Source of the DNA: Streptomyces sp. GQFP
Lineage (GTDB): Bacteria > Actinomycetota > Actinomycetes > Streptomycetales > Streptomycetaceae
DNA: 64,000 bases
Assembly: GCF_021545335.1 (NCBI RefSeq)
Contig: NZ_CP089312.1
Coordinates: 4,588,001 to 4,652,000, forward strand
Direction of reading: 5' to 3'
Below are positions 7,644-15,295 of the stretch, piece by piece (position 1 is the first letter of the stretch; the number at the start of each line of letters is the position of its first letter). A program made the translations under genes and the position numbers. The notes below the pieces were generated by a model. It was given only the letters and a program-made list of their open reading frames with translations. It was not told the DNA's origin and searched no databases.

Positions 7644-8531
7644 ATCAGGACGGGCCAGTCCGTATCGCGGCAGATCGCAGGACGCACGCAGAGCGTCCAG
7701 CTTCTCCGCGTCGGTGGTTTCGGGTGCGGCCACGTACGTGATGATCCTGAGGTCGGTGCCTGCGGGTATCAGGGCGTCGACGTCCAAGGCGATGGGGCCC
7801 ACCAGGGGGTGCTCGATGGTCTTGCGGTCGCCGGCGTAGGGGCCGGCCGTGCCGTTGAGCCACAGGCGGGCGAAGTGGGGGTTGGTTCGGAGCAGGCCTT
7901 CGACCAGGGCGGTCAGACGTTCGTCGTGGGGGTGGGCCGCCGCCGTCACACGCAGGTCGGCGACGAGGTCCTCCTCCTGTGCTTCGTTGCTCTTCAGCGA
8001 CCGGACGGGCCAGGCCGCTATCGGGTCCCGGCCTTGTGCGTTGCCCGCCCGGAACATCCCGGAGACGAGATTGTCCTCGTCCCAGCCGTACGCGCTGGGA
8101 TGGCCGAGCGCTGCCGTCCACATCCTGTTCCAGCCGATGATCGTCCAGTCGGCGGCGAAGACCGCGGCGGGAATGTCTCCCTGCTGCTGGACAAGTCGCT
8201 GCACGCTCACGGGTATGTCCCTGGAGACGTTCCCGGCCGAGAGCGGTGCGAGGCCGGCGCAGCGGAACAGATGGTCACGCTCGGGCGGGTCGAGACGCAG
8301 TGCTCTGGCCAGGGCGGTGACCACCTGGGCCGAGGGGTTGCGGGCGCGGCCCTGTTCCAGCCGCACCACGTAGTCGACCGACAGGCCTGCCATACGGGCC
8401 AGTTCCTCGCGGCGCAGTCCGGGTATGCGTCGCTCCCCGTCGGCCTCCAGCCCGCTGTCCAGCGGTGACATCCGCTCACGCCAGCCGCGCAGAGTCATGC
8501 CGAAGTGGTTCATCGCTGCCATGCGGGTCAT
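7626..8531 (-). CDS. XRE-family regulator with MmyB-like ligand-binding domain
   Basis: This is a 301-residue cytoplasmic regulator. Residues ~15-80 form the helix-turn-helix (RIPGLRREELARMAGLSVDY, VVRLEQGRARNPSAQVVTAL). Residues ~105-290 match the MmyB-like domain common in actinobacteria: FAADWTIIGWNRMWTAALG, LRVTAAAHPHDERLTALVEG, HPLVGPIALDVDALIPAGTD, LRIITYVA. Its 3' end overlaps the truncated AraC gene by 18 bp. The first ATG (8531) is used; ATG codons four and seven are alternatives because no strong ribosome binding site decides. Ligand and targets are unknown; fatty-acid-like ligands are reported for some relatives. Confidence 0.8.
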   Translation of the reverse strand: MTRMAAMNHFGMTLRGWRERMSPLDSGLEADGERRIPGLRREELARMAGLSVDYVVRLEQGRARNPSAQVVTALARALRLDPPERDHLFRCAGLAPLSAGNVSRDIPVSVQRLVQQQGDIPAAVFAADWTIIGWNRMWTAALGHPSAYGWDEDNLVSGMFRAGNAQGRDPIAAWPVRSLKSNEAQEEDLVADLRVTAAAHPHDERLTALVEGLLRTNPHFARLWLNGTAGPYAGDRKTIEHPLVGPIALDVDALIPAGTDLRIITYVAAPETTDAEKLDALRASCDLPRYGLARPDSETEG

Positions 8532-8570
8532 CGTCGTGCAGAGGCCCTGGACGACACGAAGCTTTCCGTG

Positions 8571-10565
8571 TCATCGGATCGTCCAGATCTGGTTGTCCCA
8601 GCCGTCGTCGCATTCCCAGAGGACCACCACCGTTCCGCTCGTGCCCCCGAAGACGGTGACGCATTTCTGGGACTGATCAGCCAGCAACTGTGTACCGGAG
8701 AAGTGGAATCGCTGGCTGGAGTCGCCGCTGCACCCGGTCAGCTGGATCTCGGTCCGGTCCTCGCTCGACCCTCCGGCCACGGTCATGCACTTCCCCAGTG
8801 CCCGGAAGGTCCCGTCCGATCCGATGAGCCACTGCTGCCCCGTGGAGCCGTCGCACGTGACGTGGACCAGCTGTATCCCCTCGGTCCCGGCACCGCCGCT
8901 CAGACACTTCTCCGTGGCGGGGACCACCAGGGTGTGGCCGGTCGGGGCGACCGACGAGTCGGTGTCCGGGGCGCCGACCGACGAGCCGGATCCGCTGTTC
9001 GTGGACGCGTCCTCGTCCCCGGATTCCGTGTCGGGGTCCCCTTGTTGGCCGGCCTGGGGCGTCGACTCCTGCGACGGGTTGCGCGCGGTCGGCGACTTGG
9101 CGCCCGAGTTCGTGGGGCTCGGTGACGGGGAGCCGGTGGGAGAAGCTGTGGGCGTGCCCGCGGACCGCGATGACGTGATGCCGCCGGCCGGGAGCGGGTC
9201 GGTCGACGTCGTGGCGCCGCCGGCGTTCTTCTCCGTCGTCGTGTCGACGACGAACGCGATCGTGATCAGCACCGTCGTGACGACCACCGCGGCGAGCGCG
9301 ATCAGCTGTTTCGGACGGCCCGTTCGAGGCGTTCGGCCCTTTCCGCGCTTACGGCCCGTTCGGCCGGAGGGCTGCGACGCCTGCGGGTCGGTCGTCGCCG
9401 ACGGCTTCGGGCGTTCGGCTGCCGGCGCTGCCGCTGCCGCTGCCGCCGGGTCCGCAGCAGATGCCTCGCTTGCCCTGTTCCCCGACTTCGGTTCCGGCTT
9501 CGGAGCGGGCTGCGGACTTGGGACCAGCTCCGCACTAGGTTCCGGTTCCAGTTCCGGCTTCGGCCTCGGACTCGGGACCAGCTCCGAACCGGGGGCCGAC
9601 ATGGGACTCGGAGCCGCTTGCGACCTCAGGGCCAACTCCGAACCCGGTTCCGGCTTCGCCACCGCAGCAGCCGGAGCCGGAGCGGCAGCGGGCACCACAC
9701 CGCCCGCAGGCGGCGGCGTCGCGTGGCCCACTCGCCGTATTCGTCGCGGGTTGACGTCCGTTGTCCGCAGGAGGCGCTCCGCGTCCTCCGCCGACAGCCG
9801 CTCGGCCGGTTTGGCGGCGAGCAGGCCCTTGATCAGCGGGGTGAGCGGCCCGGCGCCGCGTACCTCGGGAGGCGGTTCCATGGCGATGGCGTACATCGTC
9901 TCCGCCACCGTGTTGCGGAGGTACGGCGAGTGGCCGTCGATCGCCTGGTAGAGCGTCGCGCCCAGTGCCCACAGGTCGGCCTCCGGGCCCGGCTTGGCGC
10001 CGACCAGGCGCTCGGGGGCCATGAAGTCGACCGAGCCCACCAGCTGGCCGGTGCGGGTGAGGTTGGACGTCTCGGTGGCCTGGGCGATGCCGAAGTCGGT
10101 GAGGACCACCCGGCCGGTCTGGGCGAGCAGCACGTTGGCCGGCTTCACGTCCCGGTGCAGGATCCCGGCCCGGTGCGCCGCCCGCAGCGCGGCGATCACC
10201 CCACGGCCGACCCTGGCGACCTCGCCGAGCGGGACCGGACCCTGCGCCTTGATCAGGTCGGCGAAGGTGGTGGACGGCACGTACTCCATGACGATGACGG
10301 GGAGGCCCTCGTCGTCCACGACGTCGTGGACGATCACGACATTGGGATGGCTGATCCGGGCGGCGCTGCGGGCCTCGCGGCGGGTGCGCTCGAAGAGGGT
10401 GGCGAGTTCGTCGGCGTCGAGCTGCGGCTGGGGGTGGAGCTTCTTGACGGCGACCTGGCGGTCGAGGAGGTCGTCGTGGGCGCGCCAGACGGTGGCCATG
10501 CCGCCCCGGCCGATCCGGTCGAGGATGCGGTAACGGCCGGCGATCAGCCGTCCTGTGTCGGACAC
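8571..10565 (-). CDS. Membrane Ser/Thr protein kinase with extracellular ricin-type lectin domain
   Basis: This 664-residue protein starts at GTG 10565, with AAAGGAA about 7 bases upstream; longer frames lack this signal. Residues ~10-270 are a Hanks-type kinase: glycine loop GRGGMATV (19-26), Lys41, HRDVKPANVLL (137-147) and DFG at 157-159, so it looks active. A long Pro/Ala/Glu linker follows, then one membrane helix (about 430-450), a Ser/Thr/Pro stalk, and a C-terminal beta-trefoil of ~125 residues with QQW, QRF and QIW motifs typical of ricin-B lectins. The lectin would lie outside the cell, making this a candidate sugar or cell-wall sensor. Confidence 0.88.
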   Translation of the reverse strand: MSDTGRLIAGRYRILDRIGRGGMATVWRAHDDLLDRQVAVKKLHPQPQLDADELATLFERTRREARSAARISHPNVVIVHDVVDDEGLPVIVMEYVPSTTFADLIKAQGPVPLGEVARVGRGVIAALRAAHRAGILHRDVKPANVLLAQTGRVVLTDFGIAQATETSNLTRTGQLVGSVDFMAPERLVGAKPGPEADLWALGATLYQAIDGHSPYLRNTVAETMYAIAMEPPPEVRGAGPLTPLIKGLLAAKPAERLSAEDAERLLRTTDVNPRRIRRVGHATPPPAGGVVPAAAPAPAAAVAKPEPGSELALRSQAAPSPMSAPGSELVPSPRPKPELEPEPSAELVPSPQPAPKPEPKSGNRASEASAADPAAAAAAAPAAERPKPSATTDPQASQPSGRTGRKRGKGRTPRTGRPKQLIALAAVVVTTVLITIAFVVDTTTEKNAGGATTSTDPLPAGGITSSRSAGTPTASPTGSPSPSPTNSGAKSPTARNPSQESTPQAGQQGDPDTESGDEDASTNSGSGSSVGAPDTDSSVAPTGHTLVVPATEKCLSGGAGTEGIQLVHVTCDGSTGQQWLIGSDGTFRALGKCMTVAGGSSEDRTEIQLTGCSGDSSQRFHFSGTQLLADQSQKCVTVFGGTSGTVVVLWECDDGWDNQIWTIR

Positions 10566-10816
10566 CGTGGGTTTCCTTTTCTCTGCTTCGCCAACCACAC
10601 GCCCAACGTCCCCTCGTTCACGGCTTGTTGAGGAGCGTGACGAGTCCCCGGAGGTTGGGTGGATGCCCGGTTCGTTCGAGGTCTGCGGCGCTGCGGGGCC
10701 CGGCCGCGAGGAGGGCGGCGCCACCATCTCACGCGTGCCTGATCATCCTCCAGGAAACACGGCAGCCGCCAGTCGCCCGGGTAGGAACAGCGGTACCACC
10801 CGGCCCTCTGGCTCGG

Positions 10817-11209
10817 CTAACTGCCGAAGTGCAAGGGCCCGTTGATGTCCCGAGCCTGCACCACGGGCCCCTGGATCGTGCCCCCGGAGACCTCGTTGTG
10901 CACATCACCCGCTCCGGTCGACGTGCCCTCCAGGGCCTCCGCCTCCCGGCGCCAGGTGTCGAGCGCCCGGGCGAAGTCCGGGTCCTGCCGGGCGCGCAGG
11001 GCGAGTACGTCGGCCAGTTCCCGGGCCCGCGTCGGACTGTCGGCGGCATCGGCGAGGGACGTCAACTCGCCCTCGCCGCACGGCTCTTCGCCCGACGGCC
11101 GACGCCGGACCAGGTCCCGCAGCGACGCCCAGATCTGCTGCCCGGCGGCTCCCGCCGTACCTCCGGCGAGGGCCATCAGCAACTCAGGTGCGATGGGATC
11201 CACGGACAC
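10817..11209 (-). CDS. Small protein ending in an amyloid-signalling-like (RHIM/BASS-type) motif
   Basis: This 130-residue protein starts at GTG 11209 behind GGGGAAGG. Residues 1-95 form a small helical domain (LLMALAGGTAGAAGQQIWAS, a charged segment, then LADVLALRARQDPDFARALD). The last 28 residues carry VHNEVSGGTIQGPVVQARDI and end NGPLHFGS, the N-x-x-x-G...G-x-V-x-Q-A-x-x-I-x-G pattern of bacterial amyloid signalling motifs related to RHIM. In other actinobacteria such motifs pair a small effector with an NLR or kinase receptor carrying the same motif. No partner with the motif is visible here. The function is therefore inferred from the motif alone. Confidence 0.65.
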   Translation of the reverse strand: MSVDPIAPELLMALAGGTAGAAGQQIWASLRDLVRRRPSGEEPCGEGELTSLADAADSPTRARELADVLALRARQDPDFARALDTWRREAEALEGTSTGAGDVHNEVSGGTIQGPVVQARDINGPLHFGS

Positions 11210-11233
11210 CCTTCCCCGTACTTCCTGCGGAAC

Positions 11234-11392
11234 TCAATCCGGAACTCCTTCGGACTCTGTGATCCACAGTGGTTTCCCGTCGCCGCATGTGACGAGGAGG
11301 ACGAGGAGTCCGTCGGCTGGTTCAAGGCTGGTGCGTTTCCCATGCAGCCAGATGTCGCCCACCTGGGCAAGGGGGCGGTCGGGCGATCGCAT
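11234..11392 (-). CDS. Possible small ORF or gene remnant, 52 aa
   Basis: An ATG at 11392 opens a 52-codon frame reading MRSPDRPLAQVGDIWLHGKR and ending KPLWITESEGVPD, 24 bp before the start of the amyloid-motif gene on the same strand. The amino-acid composition looks protein-like, and GC at third positions is lower than in neighbours. No clear ribosome binding site precedes it, and the frame stays open upstream into the antisense of the acetyltransferase. It could be a small protein, a leader or the end of a decayed gene. Confidence 0.3.
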   Translation of the reverse strand: MRSPDRPLAQVGDIWLHGKRTSLEPADGLLVLLVTCGDGKPLWITESEGVPD

Positions 11393-11466
11393 GAAGCGAT
11401 GGGTCCTGACCTGGTCGTGGATCGTGCGGGATCCGAAGTGGAAGCGCCGGTGGCCCGGGAGGAGAC

Positions 11467-12132
11467 CTAGGCGGCCCTGGCCATGTCCATGCCCTCCACA
11501 CCCGCCATGGCCCCTGCGGGGCGGCGAGTCGTCAGCCAAGCGCTCGCCCCCGGCATGAAGTGGACCTCTCGGGGCCTGCGGAAGCCCAGGGGCCGCAGTT
11601 GGTCCGCATGGCGGGGGGACATCATGAGGGCGACGGCCGTCGCCGCCTCGGCGTCGACCGCTCGCAGGCCCGGGATCAGCAGGTCCGCGGCCACGGTGTG
11701 GTCCCAGGCGGTCGTGTCGTCCAGGGTGCCGACGATGACCACCTTCCAGTGCGGGATCTCGGGGCCCGCGTCCTTCAGCCACATCGGCGGGACCGGCAGG
11801 TCCTGCGGGCCGGTGGCGAGTTCGCGGGCGAGGAGGCTGCTGAAGCGGGTGTCGGGGGGCTCGGCGCCGACGCCGGGCGGCAGCCAGACGGCCGCGGCCA
11901 GGAGACCGCCCTCCGCACGCTCGGCCACCCAGATACGGCCCTCCTCCAGGGCGTAGTGGGCCAGCACCAGCCGCATCGCGCTCTGTGTCTGCTCCCAGTC
12001 GTCCGAGGGCGTGGGCGCCACGATCATGCGTACCACCGCGGGTACGTCGACCAGTTCGGCCGCGCGTACGGTCGTCCGGGTGCGCGGCCGAAGCGTGGGC
12101 ATCGCGGCTATTGACGTCAGGATCGTCGTCAT
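11467..12132 (-). CDS. GNAT-like N-acetyltransferase
   Basis: This 221-residue protein has the layout of single-domain GNAT enzymes: an N-terminal strand-helix with VRAAELVDVPAVVRMIVAP, a middle strand pair (EGRIWVAERAEGGLLAAAVW), and a C-terminal half with LMMSPRHADQLRPLGFRRPR leading to the last strands, where an acetyl-CoA-binding helix would lie. The classic R/Q-x-x-G-x-G/A loop is poorly conserved. The ATG at 12132 is preferred because GGAG lies 8 bases before it. It follows the EamA exporter by 16 bp and is probably cotranscribed with it. The substrate is unknown. Confidence 0.65.
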   Translation of the reverse strand: MTTILTSIAAMPTLRPRTRTTVRAAELVDVPAVVRMIVAPTPSDDWEQTQSAMRLVLAHYALEEGRIWVAERAEGGLLAAAVWLPPGVGAEPPDTRFSSLLARELATGPQDLPVPPMWLKDAGPEIPHWKVVIVGTLDDTTAWDHTVAADLLIPGLRAVDAEAATAVALMMSPRHADQLRPLGFRRPREVHFMPGASAWLTTRRPAGAMAGVEGMDMARAA

Positions 12133-12148
12133 CTTGCTGTTCTCCATT

Positions 12149-13063
12149 TCAGGCCGCACGGCTCGTGCCGGTCAGCATCCGGGTGGGTAGCGGGTGAGGT
12201 ACGGGAACGTCGGAGCGGGCCGGACGCTCGTACTGGCGCTCGGGCTGCGGGCGGCTCAGCAGGACCACGCCCCGGCCCGCCGCCATCGCGCCGGCGATCG
12301 CGAGCAGGGTGCCCGTCGTGCCGTACTGGAAGCCCTCGCCGAGCAGGGTGACGCCGATGGCCGACGCGGCGACCGGGTTGACGAGGGTCAGCAGGGCGAG
12401 GGGGCCGCCGAGGCCGCTGCCGTACGCCTTCTGGGCCAGCAGCAGCCCGCCCGCCGCGAAGGCGACGGTCAGGATCGCGATCCCCGCCGCGCTCCACGAC
12501 AGCGTCGGTCCGACGGCGAGCTTCTGGGCCAGCGTCGAGCCGACTCCGGAGGCGATGCCCGAGGCCGCCGCGAAGCCGAGGCCCGCCAGGGAGGAGCGGC
12601 CCGTGGTCAGGCGTACGAGCACCCCGATGAGCGTGACGGCGGCGAGCGCCACCACCAGCACCTCGGTGCCGCTCAGCGCGCTGTCCGGCGTACCGCCCGA
12701 GGCCGTGACCGTCAGCAGGGCGGTCAGGCCGACGAGTGTGAGGGCCATGCCGGACCACTGGGTGCCCGAGGTCCGGCGGCGGGCGGCCAGTGAGCCGAGC
12801 GGTACCGCCACGACCAGGGTCAGCACGCCGAGCGGCTGCACCAGGCTCAGGGGGCCGTAGCGGAGGGCGACCACGTGCAGCAGCGCGCCGGCGGCGCTGA
12901 GCAGGACCGCCCACCACCACGAGGCGCGGACGAGCGCGCCCCGCAGACCCGGCGTTCCGGCGGCGGTCCGCTCCTGGACCACGGCGGCCGTGGCGTAGCA
13001 GAGCGCGGAGACGAGGGAGAGCGCGACAGCCAGGAACACGGGAGAGGTCGCCATCGCCGTCAT
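12149..13063 (-). CDS. EamA/DMT-family membrane exporter
   Basis: The ~304-residue product has about nine to ten membrane helices in two related halves, as in drug/metabolite transporters: SPVFLAVALSLVSALCYATA, LRYGPLSLVQPLGVLTLVVA and GGPLALLTLVNPVAASAIGV. The repeated GPLxLVxPxxVxxxV pattern is typical of EamA proteins. The last ~35 residues are hydrophilic. ATG 13063 is preferred by spacing to GGGTGAG; GTG codons at 13069 and 13066 are alternatives. It is the first gene of a two-gene unit with the acetyltransferase, a common arrangement for export and modification. Two GAAAC/GTTTC palindromes lie just upstream. Confidence 0.8.
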   Translation of the reverse strand: MTAMATSPVFLAVALSLVSALCYATAAVVQERTAAGTPGLRGALVRASWWWAVLLSAAGALLHVVALRYGPLSLVQPLGVLTLVVAVPLGSLAARRRTSGTQWSGMALTLVGLTALLTVTASGGTPDSALSGTEVLVVALAAVTLIGVLVRLTTGRSSLAGLGFAAASGIASGVGSTLAQKLAVGPTLSWSAAGIAILTVAFAAGGLLLAQKAYGSGLGGPLALLTLVNPVAASAIGVTLLGEGFQYGTTGTLLAIAGAMAAGRGVVLLSRPQPERQYERPARSDVPVPHPLPTRMLTGTSRAA

Positions 13064-13087
13064 CACCACTCACCCATCAGCCATCGA

Positions 13088-13104
13088 TACGAAACGGTTT
13101 CGTA
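13088..13104. promoter_or_regulatory. TetR-like palindrome 1 upstream of the exporter
   Basis: TACGAAACGGTTTCGTA is a perfect 8-1-8 inverted repeat, 25 bp upstream of the exporter start. Its size and symmetry fit a TetR-family operator, but no TetR gene is present in the window. Confidence 0.55.
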
Positions 13105-13129
13105 CCGACAAGCTACGGGGATCTCGATC

Positions 13130-13145
13130 GAAACGCAAGCGTTTC
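13130..13145. promoter_or_regulatory. TetR-like palindrome 2 upstream of the exporter
   Basis: GAAACGCAAGCGTTTC is a 6-4-6 inverted repeat sharing the GAAAC/GTTTC core with the palindrome at 13088-13104. Centre-to-centre distance is about 41 bp, close to four helical turns, so a repressor could bind both on one DNA face. Confidence 0.5.
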
Positions 13146-13195
13146 TTTAGGGGGCGGAGGGACCGGAAACCCCAGCGGGATCCGGTCCCGACCGG

Positions 13196-15040
13196 TCAGT
13201 CGGCGAACACCGCCGTCCCGCCCTGCGTCAGCTTCCAGTTGGTGACCGCGAAGTCGGCGGGGTTCAGACTCCCCTTCGACGTCACGTAGTCGATCATCAG
13301 CTGGCGGATCTCGTTGGTGGAGCTGTACGCGATGTCGGCGGCGGCGATGTGCGGATAGCCGCTGCCGCCGTTCGCTCGGTAGTTGTTGACGGCGACGACG
13401 AACACCTGGTCGTCGGCGACCGAAGTCCCGTTGTAGGTCAGGTTCTTGATGCGGGAGCCCTCGGCCGCCGCGATGTCGATGTCGTACGAGACGCCCGCGG
13501 CGGTGTCGTACATGTAGTCCCAGAAGCTGTTGGCGTTGGTGAGGGTGGCCGTGTCAACTGCCGTGCCCACCGGGACCTGGTGGTAGTACTTCGCCGCGAA
13601 CTCCAGGTAGTCCTTCAGCTGAGTACCCGTCAACTTCTTGCCGTACAGGGTGTTGTCGTAGATGTAGAGCCCGGCGATGTCCTTGATGGTGACGCTGCCG
13701 GCCGGGATGTCGGCGGTGCGGGAGAAGGGCGCGGCGACCGAGATGAGCGGCAGGGCGGCATCGGACGTCGACAGCCCCGCCTTGACGGTGTCCATCTGGA
13801 CCTGGTGGATGAAGTCCATGATCGGGACGTCCTTCCAGCAGGACTCGGCGGCGGAGAGATCCTGAGTGCAGGTGCCCACAGCCGTGTTGACGTACTTCAC
13901 GACCAGCTCGTGGTCGGCCTCCAGGAGCTTCCTGATCTCCGGGTCCTCGTCCACCGTGTTGGGGTTGAGGGTCTGCGCGGTCTTCTTGGTGACCTTCCAC
14001 TGCCCGCGCACGAGTTCCAGCTCGAAGTCGAAGACGCTGAGCCGGTAGCCCCAGCAGTACGGCTCGGACAGCAGCACGTCCTCGCCGGTCTCGTCGTTCT
14101 TCACGGTGTACGAGGGCACCTCGACGTGGGTGTGGCCGACCAGGATCGCGTCGATGCCGGGGACCTGCTGGGCGACGAGGTTCGAGGCGTTCTCGACGTA
14201 CGGCAGCTCGTCGCCGTAGGACGAGGAACCGTCGAGCCCGGAGTGGTCGGTCAGGAAGACGACGTCACAGCCGAGCGCGCGCAGCCGGGGCACGTACTTC
14301 TTCGCCTGCTCCACCAGGCCCGGGAAGACCATCTTTCCGCTGACGTTGTCCTTGTCCCAGAGGGCGATGCCCGGGTTGGTGAGCCCGAGGATGCCGACCT
14401 TGATGTCCGGGGCGCCGGGCACGCGGATCCGCTTCACGGTGTACGGCGGGAAGGCGGGCTTCAGCGTCTTCGCGTCGAGCGCGTTCGCGCCCAGCAACGG
14501 GAAGTGACACTGGCTCTCGAACTTCCGGAGGACCTCGATGCCGTAGTTGAACTCGTGGTTGCCGAGGGCGGCGGCGTCGTAGCGCATGTGGTTCATGGCG
14601 ACGGCCATCGGGTGCTTCGGGGCGCCCTTGTCGGTGATGGGCCGCACGCGCGCGAAGTAGTAGGCGAGGGAGGTGCCCTGGATGATGTCGCCGGCGTCGA
14701 CGAGCAGGACGCGCTCCTCGCCCTTCGCCTCCCGCTGCTGCCTGATGAGCGTGGCGACCCGGGCGACACCGACGGAGTTGCCCTTCGTGTCGGAGTAGGC
14801 CTTGTCCAGGTAGTAGTCCCAGTCGAAGACATGGCTGTGCAGGTCGGTCGTGCCCAGGATGGAGAAGGTCCAGGTCTTCGGGCGCTTGGCGGGCTTGTGC
14901 CCGGCGGGCTGGTGCTGGGCGGGCTGGTGCTGGGCGGCCTCGGCGGTACCGGCGCCGGCCGCTCCCACGACGGCGACAGCCGCGCCGGTGACGGCCGACT
15001 TCTGCACGAACTCACGGCGGTTCATGGGCGAGATGGACAT
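13196..15040 (-). CDS. TAT-exported 5'-nucleotidase / 2',3'-cyclic-nucleotide phosphodiesterase
   Basis: This 614-residue secreted metallophosphoesterase begins MSISPMNRREFVQKSAVTGA: a twin-arginine signal (RR at 8-9) ends near residue 35. The calcineurin-like domain has TTDLHSH (64-70), DAGD (115-118), GNHEF (160-164) and later GHTH, the metal ligands of the family. The second half is the 5'-nucleotidase C-terminal domain, with VVAVNNYRANGGSGYP near the end. It should hydrolyse extracellular nucleotides and release phosphate. AGGAG lies 8 bases before ATG 15040. A PHO-box-like direct repeat lies ~130 bp upstream. Confidence 0.88.
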   Translation of the reverse strand: MSISPMNRREFVQKSAVTGAAVAVVGAAGAGTAEAAQHQPAQHQPAGHKPAKRPKTWTFSILGTTDLHSHVFDWDYYLDKAYSDTKGNSVGVARVATLIRQQREAKGEERVLLVDAGDIIQGTSLAYYFARVRPITDKGAPKHPMAVAMNHMRYDAAALGNHEFNYGIEVLRKFESQCHFPLLGANALDAKTLKPAFPPYTVKRIRVPGAPDIKVGILGLTNPGIALWDKDNVSGKMVFPGLVEQAKKYVPRLRALGCDVVFLTDHSGLDGSSSYGDELPYVENASNLVAQQVPGIDAILVGHTHVEVPSYTVKNDETGEDVLLSEPYCWGYRLSVFDFELELVRGQWKVTKKTAQTLNPNTVDEDPEIRKLLEADHELVVKYVNTAVGTCTQDLSAAESCWKDVPIMDFIHQVQMDTVKAGLSTSDAALPLISVAAPFSRTADIPAGSVTIKDIAGLYIYDNTLYGKKLTGTQLKDYLEFAAKYYHQVPVGTAVDTATLTNANSFWDYMYDTAAGVSYDIDIAAAEGSRIKNLTYNGTSVADDQVFVVAVNNYRANGGSGYPHIAAADIAYSSTNEIRQLMIDYVTSKGSLNPADFAVTNWKLTQGGTAVFAD

Positions 15041-15170
15041 GGGGGAACTCCTGAGCAGTCGGGTGGCTACACGCGTAGAGCGTGGCGGCACACCCGTCGC
15101 CCAGGAACCAAGAACAGGCCATGACAGGCCATGTCCCGGTCAATTCCAACGAAAACCGGGGCCCCCACCA

Positions 15171-15192
15171 GTCCCGTTAACCCCCTGTGAAC
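15171..15192 (-). promoter_or_regulatory. Candidate PHO box (PhoP direct repeats)
   Basis: On the minus strand GTTCACAGGGG (15192-15182) is followed directly by GTTAACGGGAC (15181-15171). Two 11-bp units beginning GTT(C/A)AC match the Streptomyces PhoP repeat layout, with the second unit degenerate. It lies upstream of the nucleotidase (minus) and also of the divergent secreted protein (plus). PhoP control of a phosphate-scavenging enzyme is biologically consistent. Confidence 0.45.
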
Positions 15193-15295
15193 CTTGTGTC
15201 AGTGGTGTGACCTACGCTTCTCTTCACTGGCTCTACACAGAGACCAAGTGGCCCCGCTTCAGGGGCACTTTCGTACCGGGGGGTTCGAAACCATC

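Noticed and set aside
13349..15124. 591-codon plus-strand frame opposite the nucleotidase
   Set aside because: Shadow frame; the minus strand has all metallophosphoesterase motifs.
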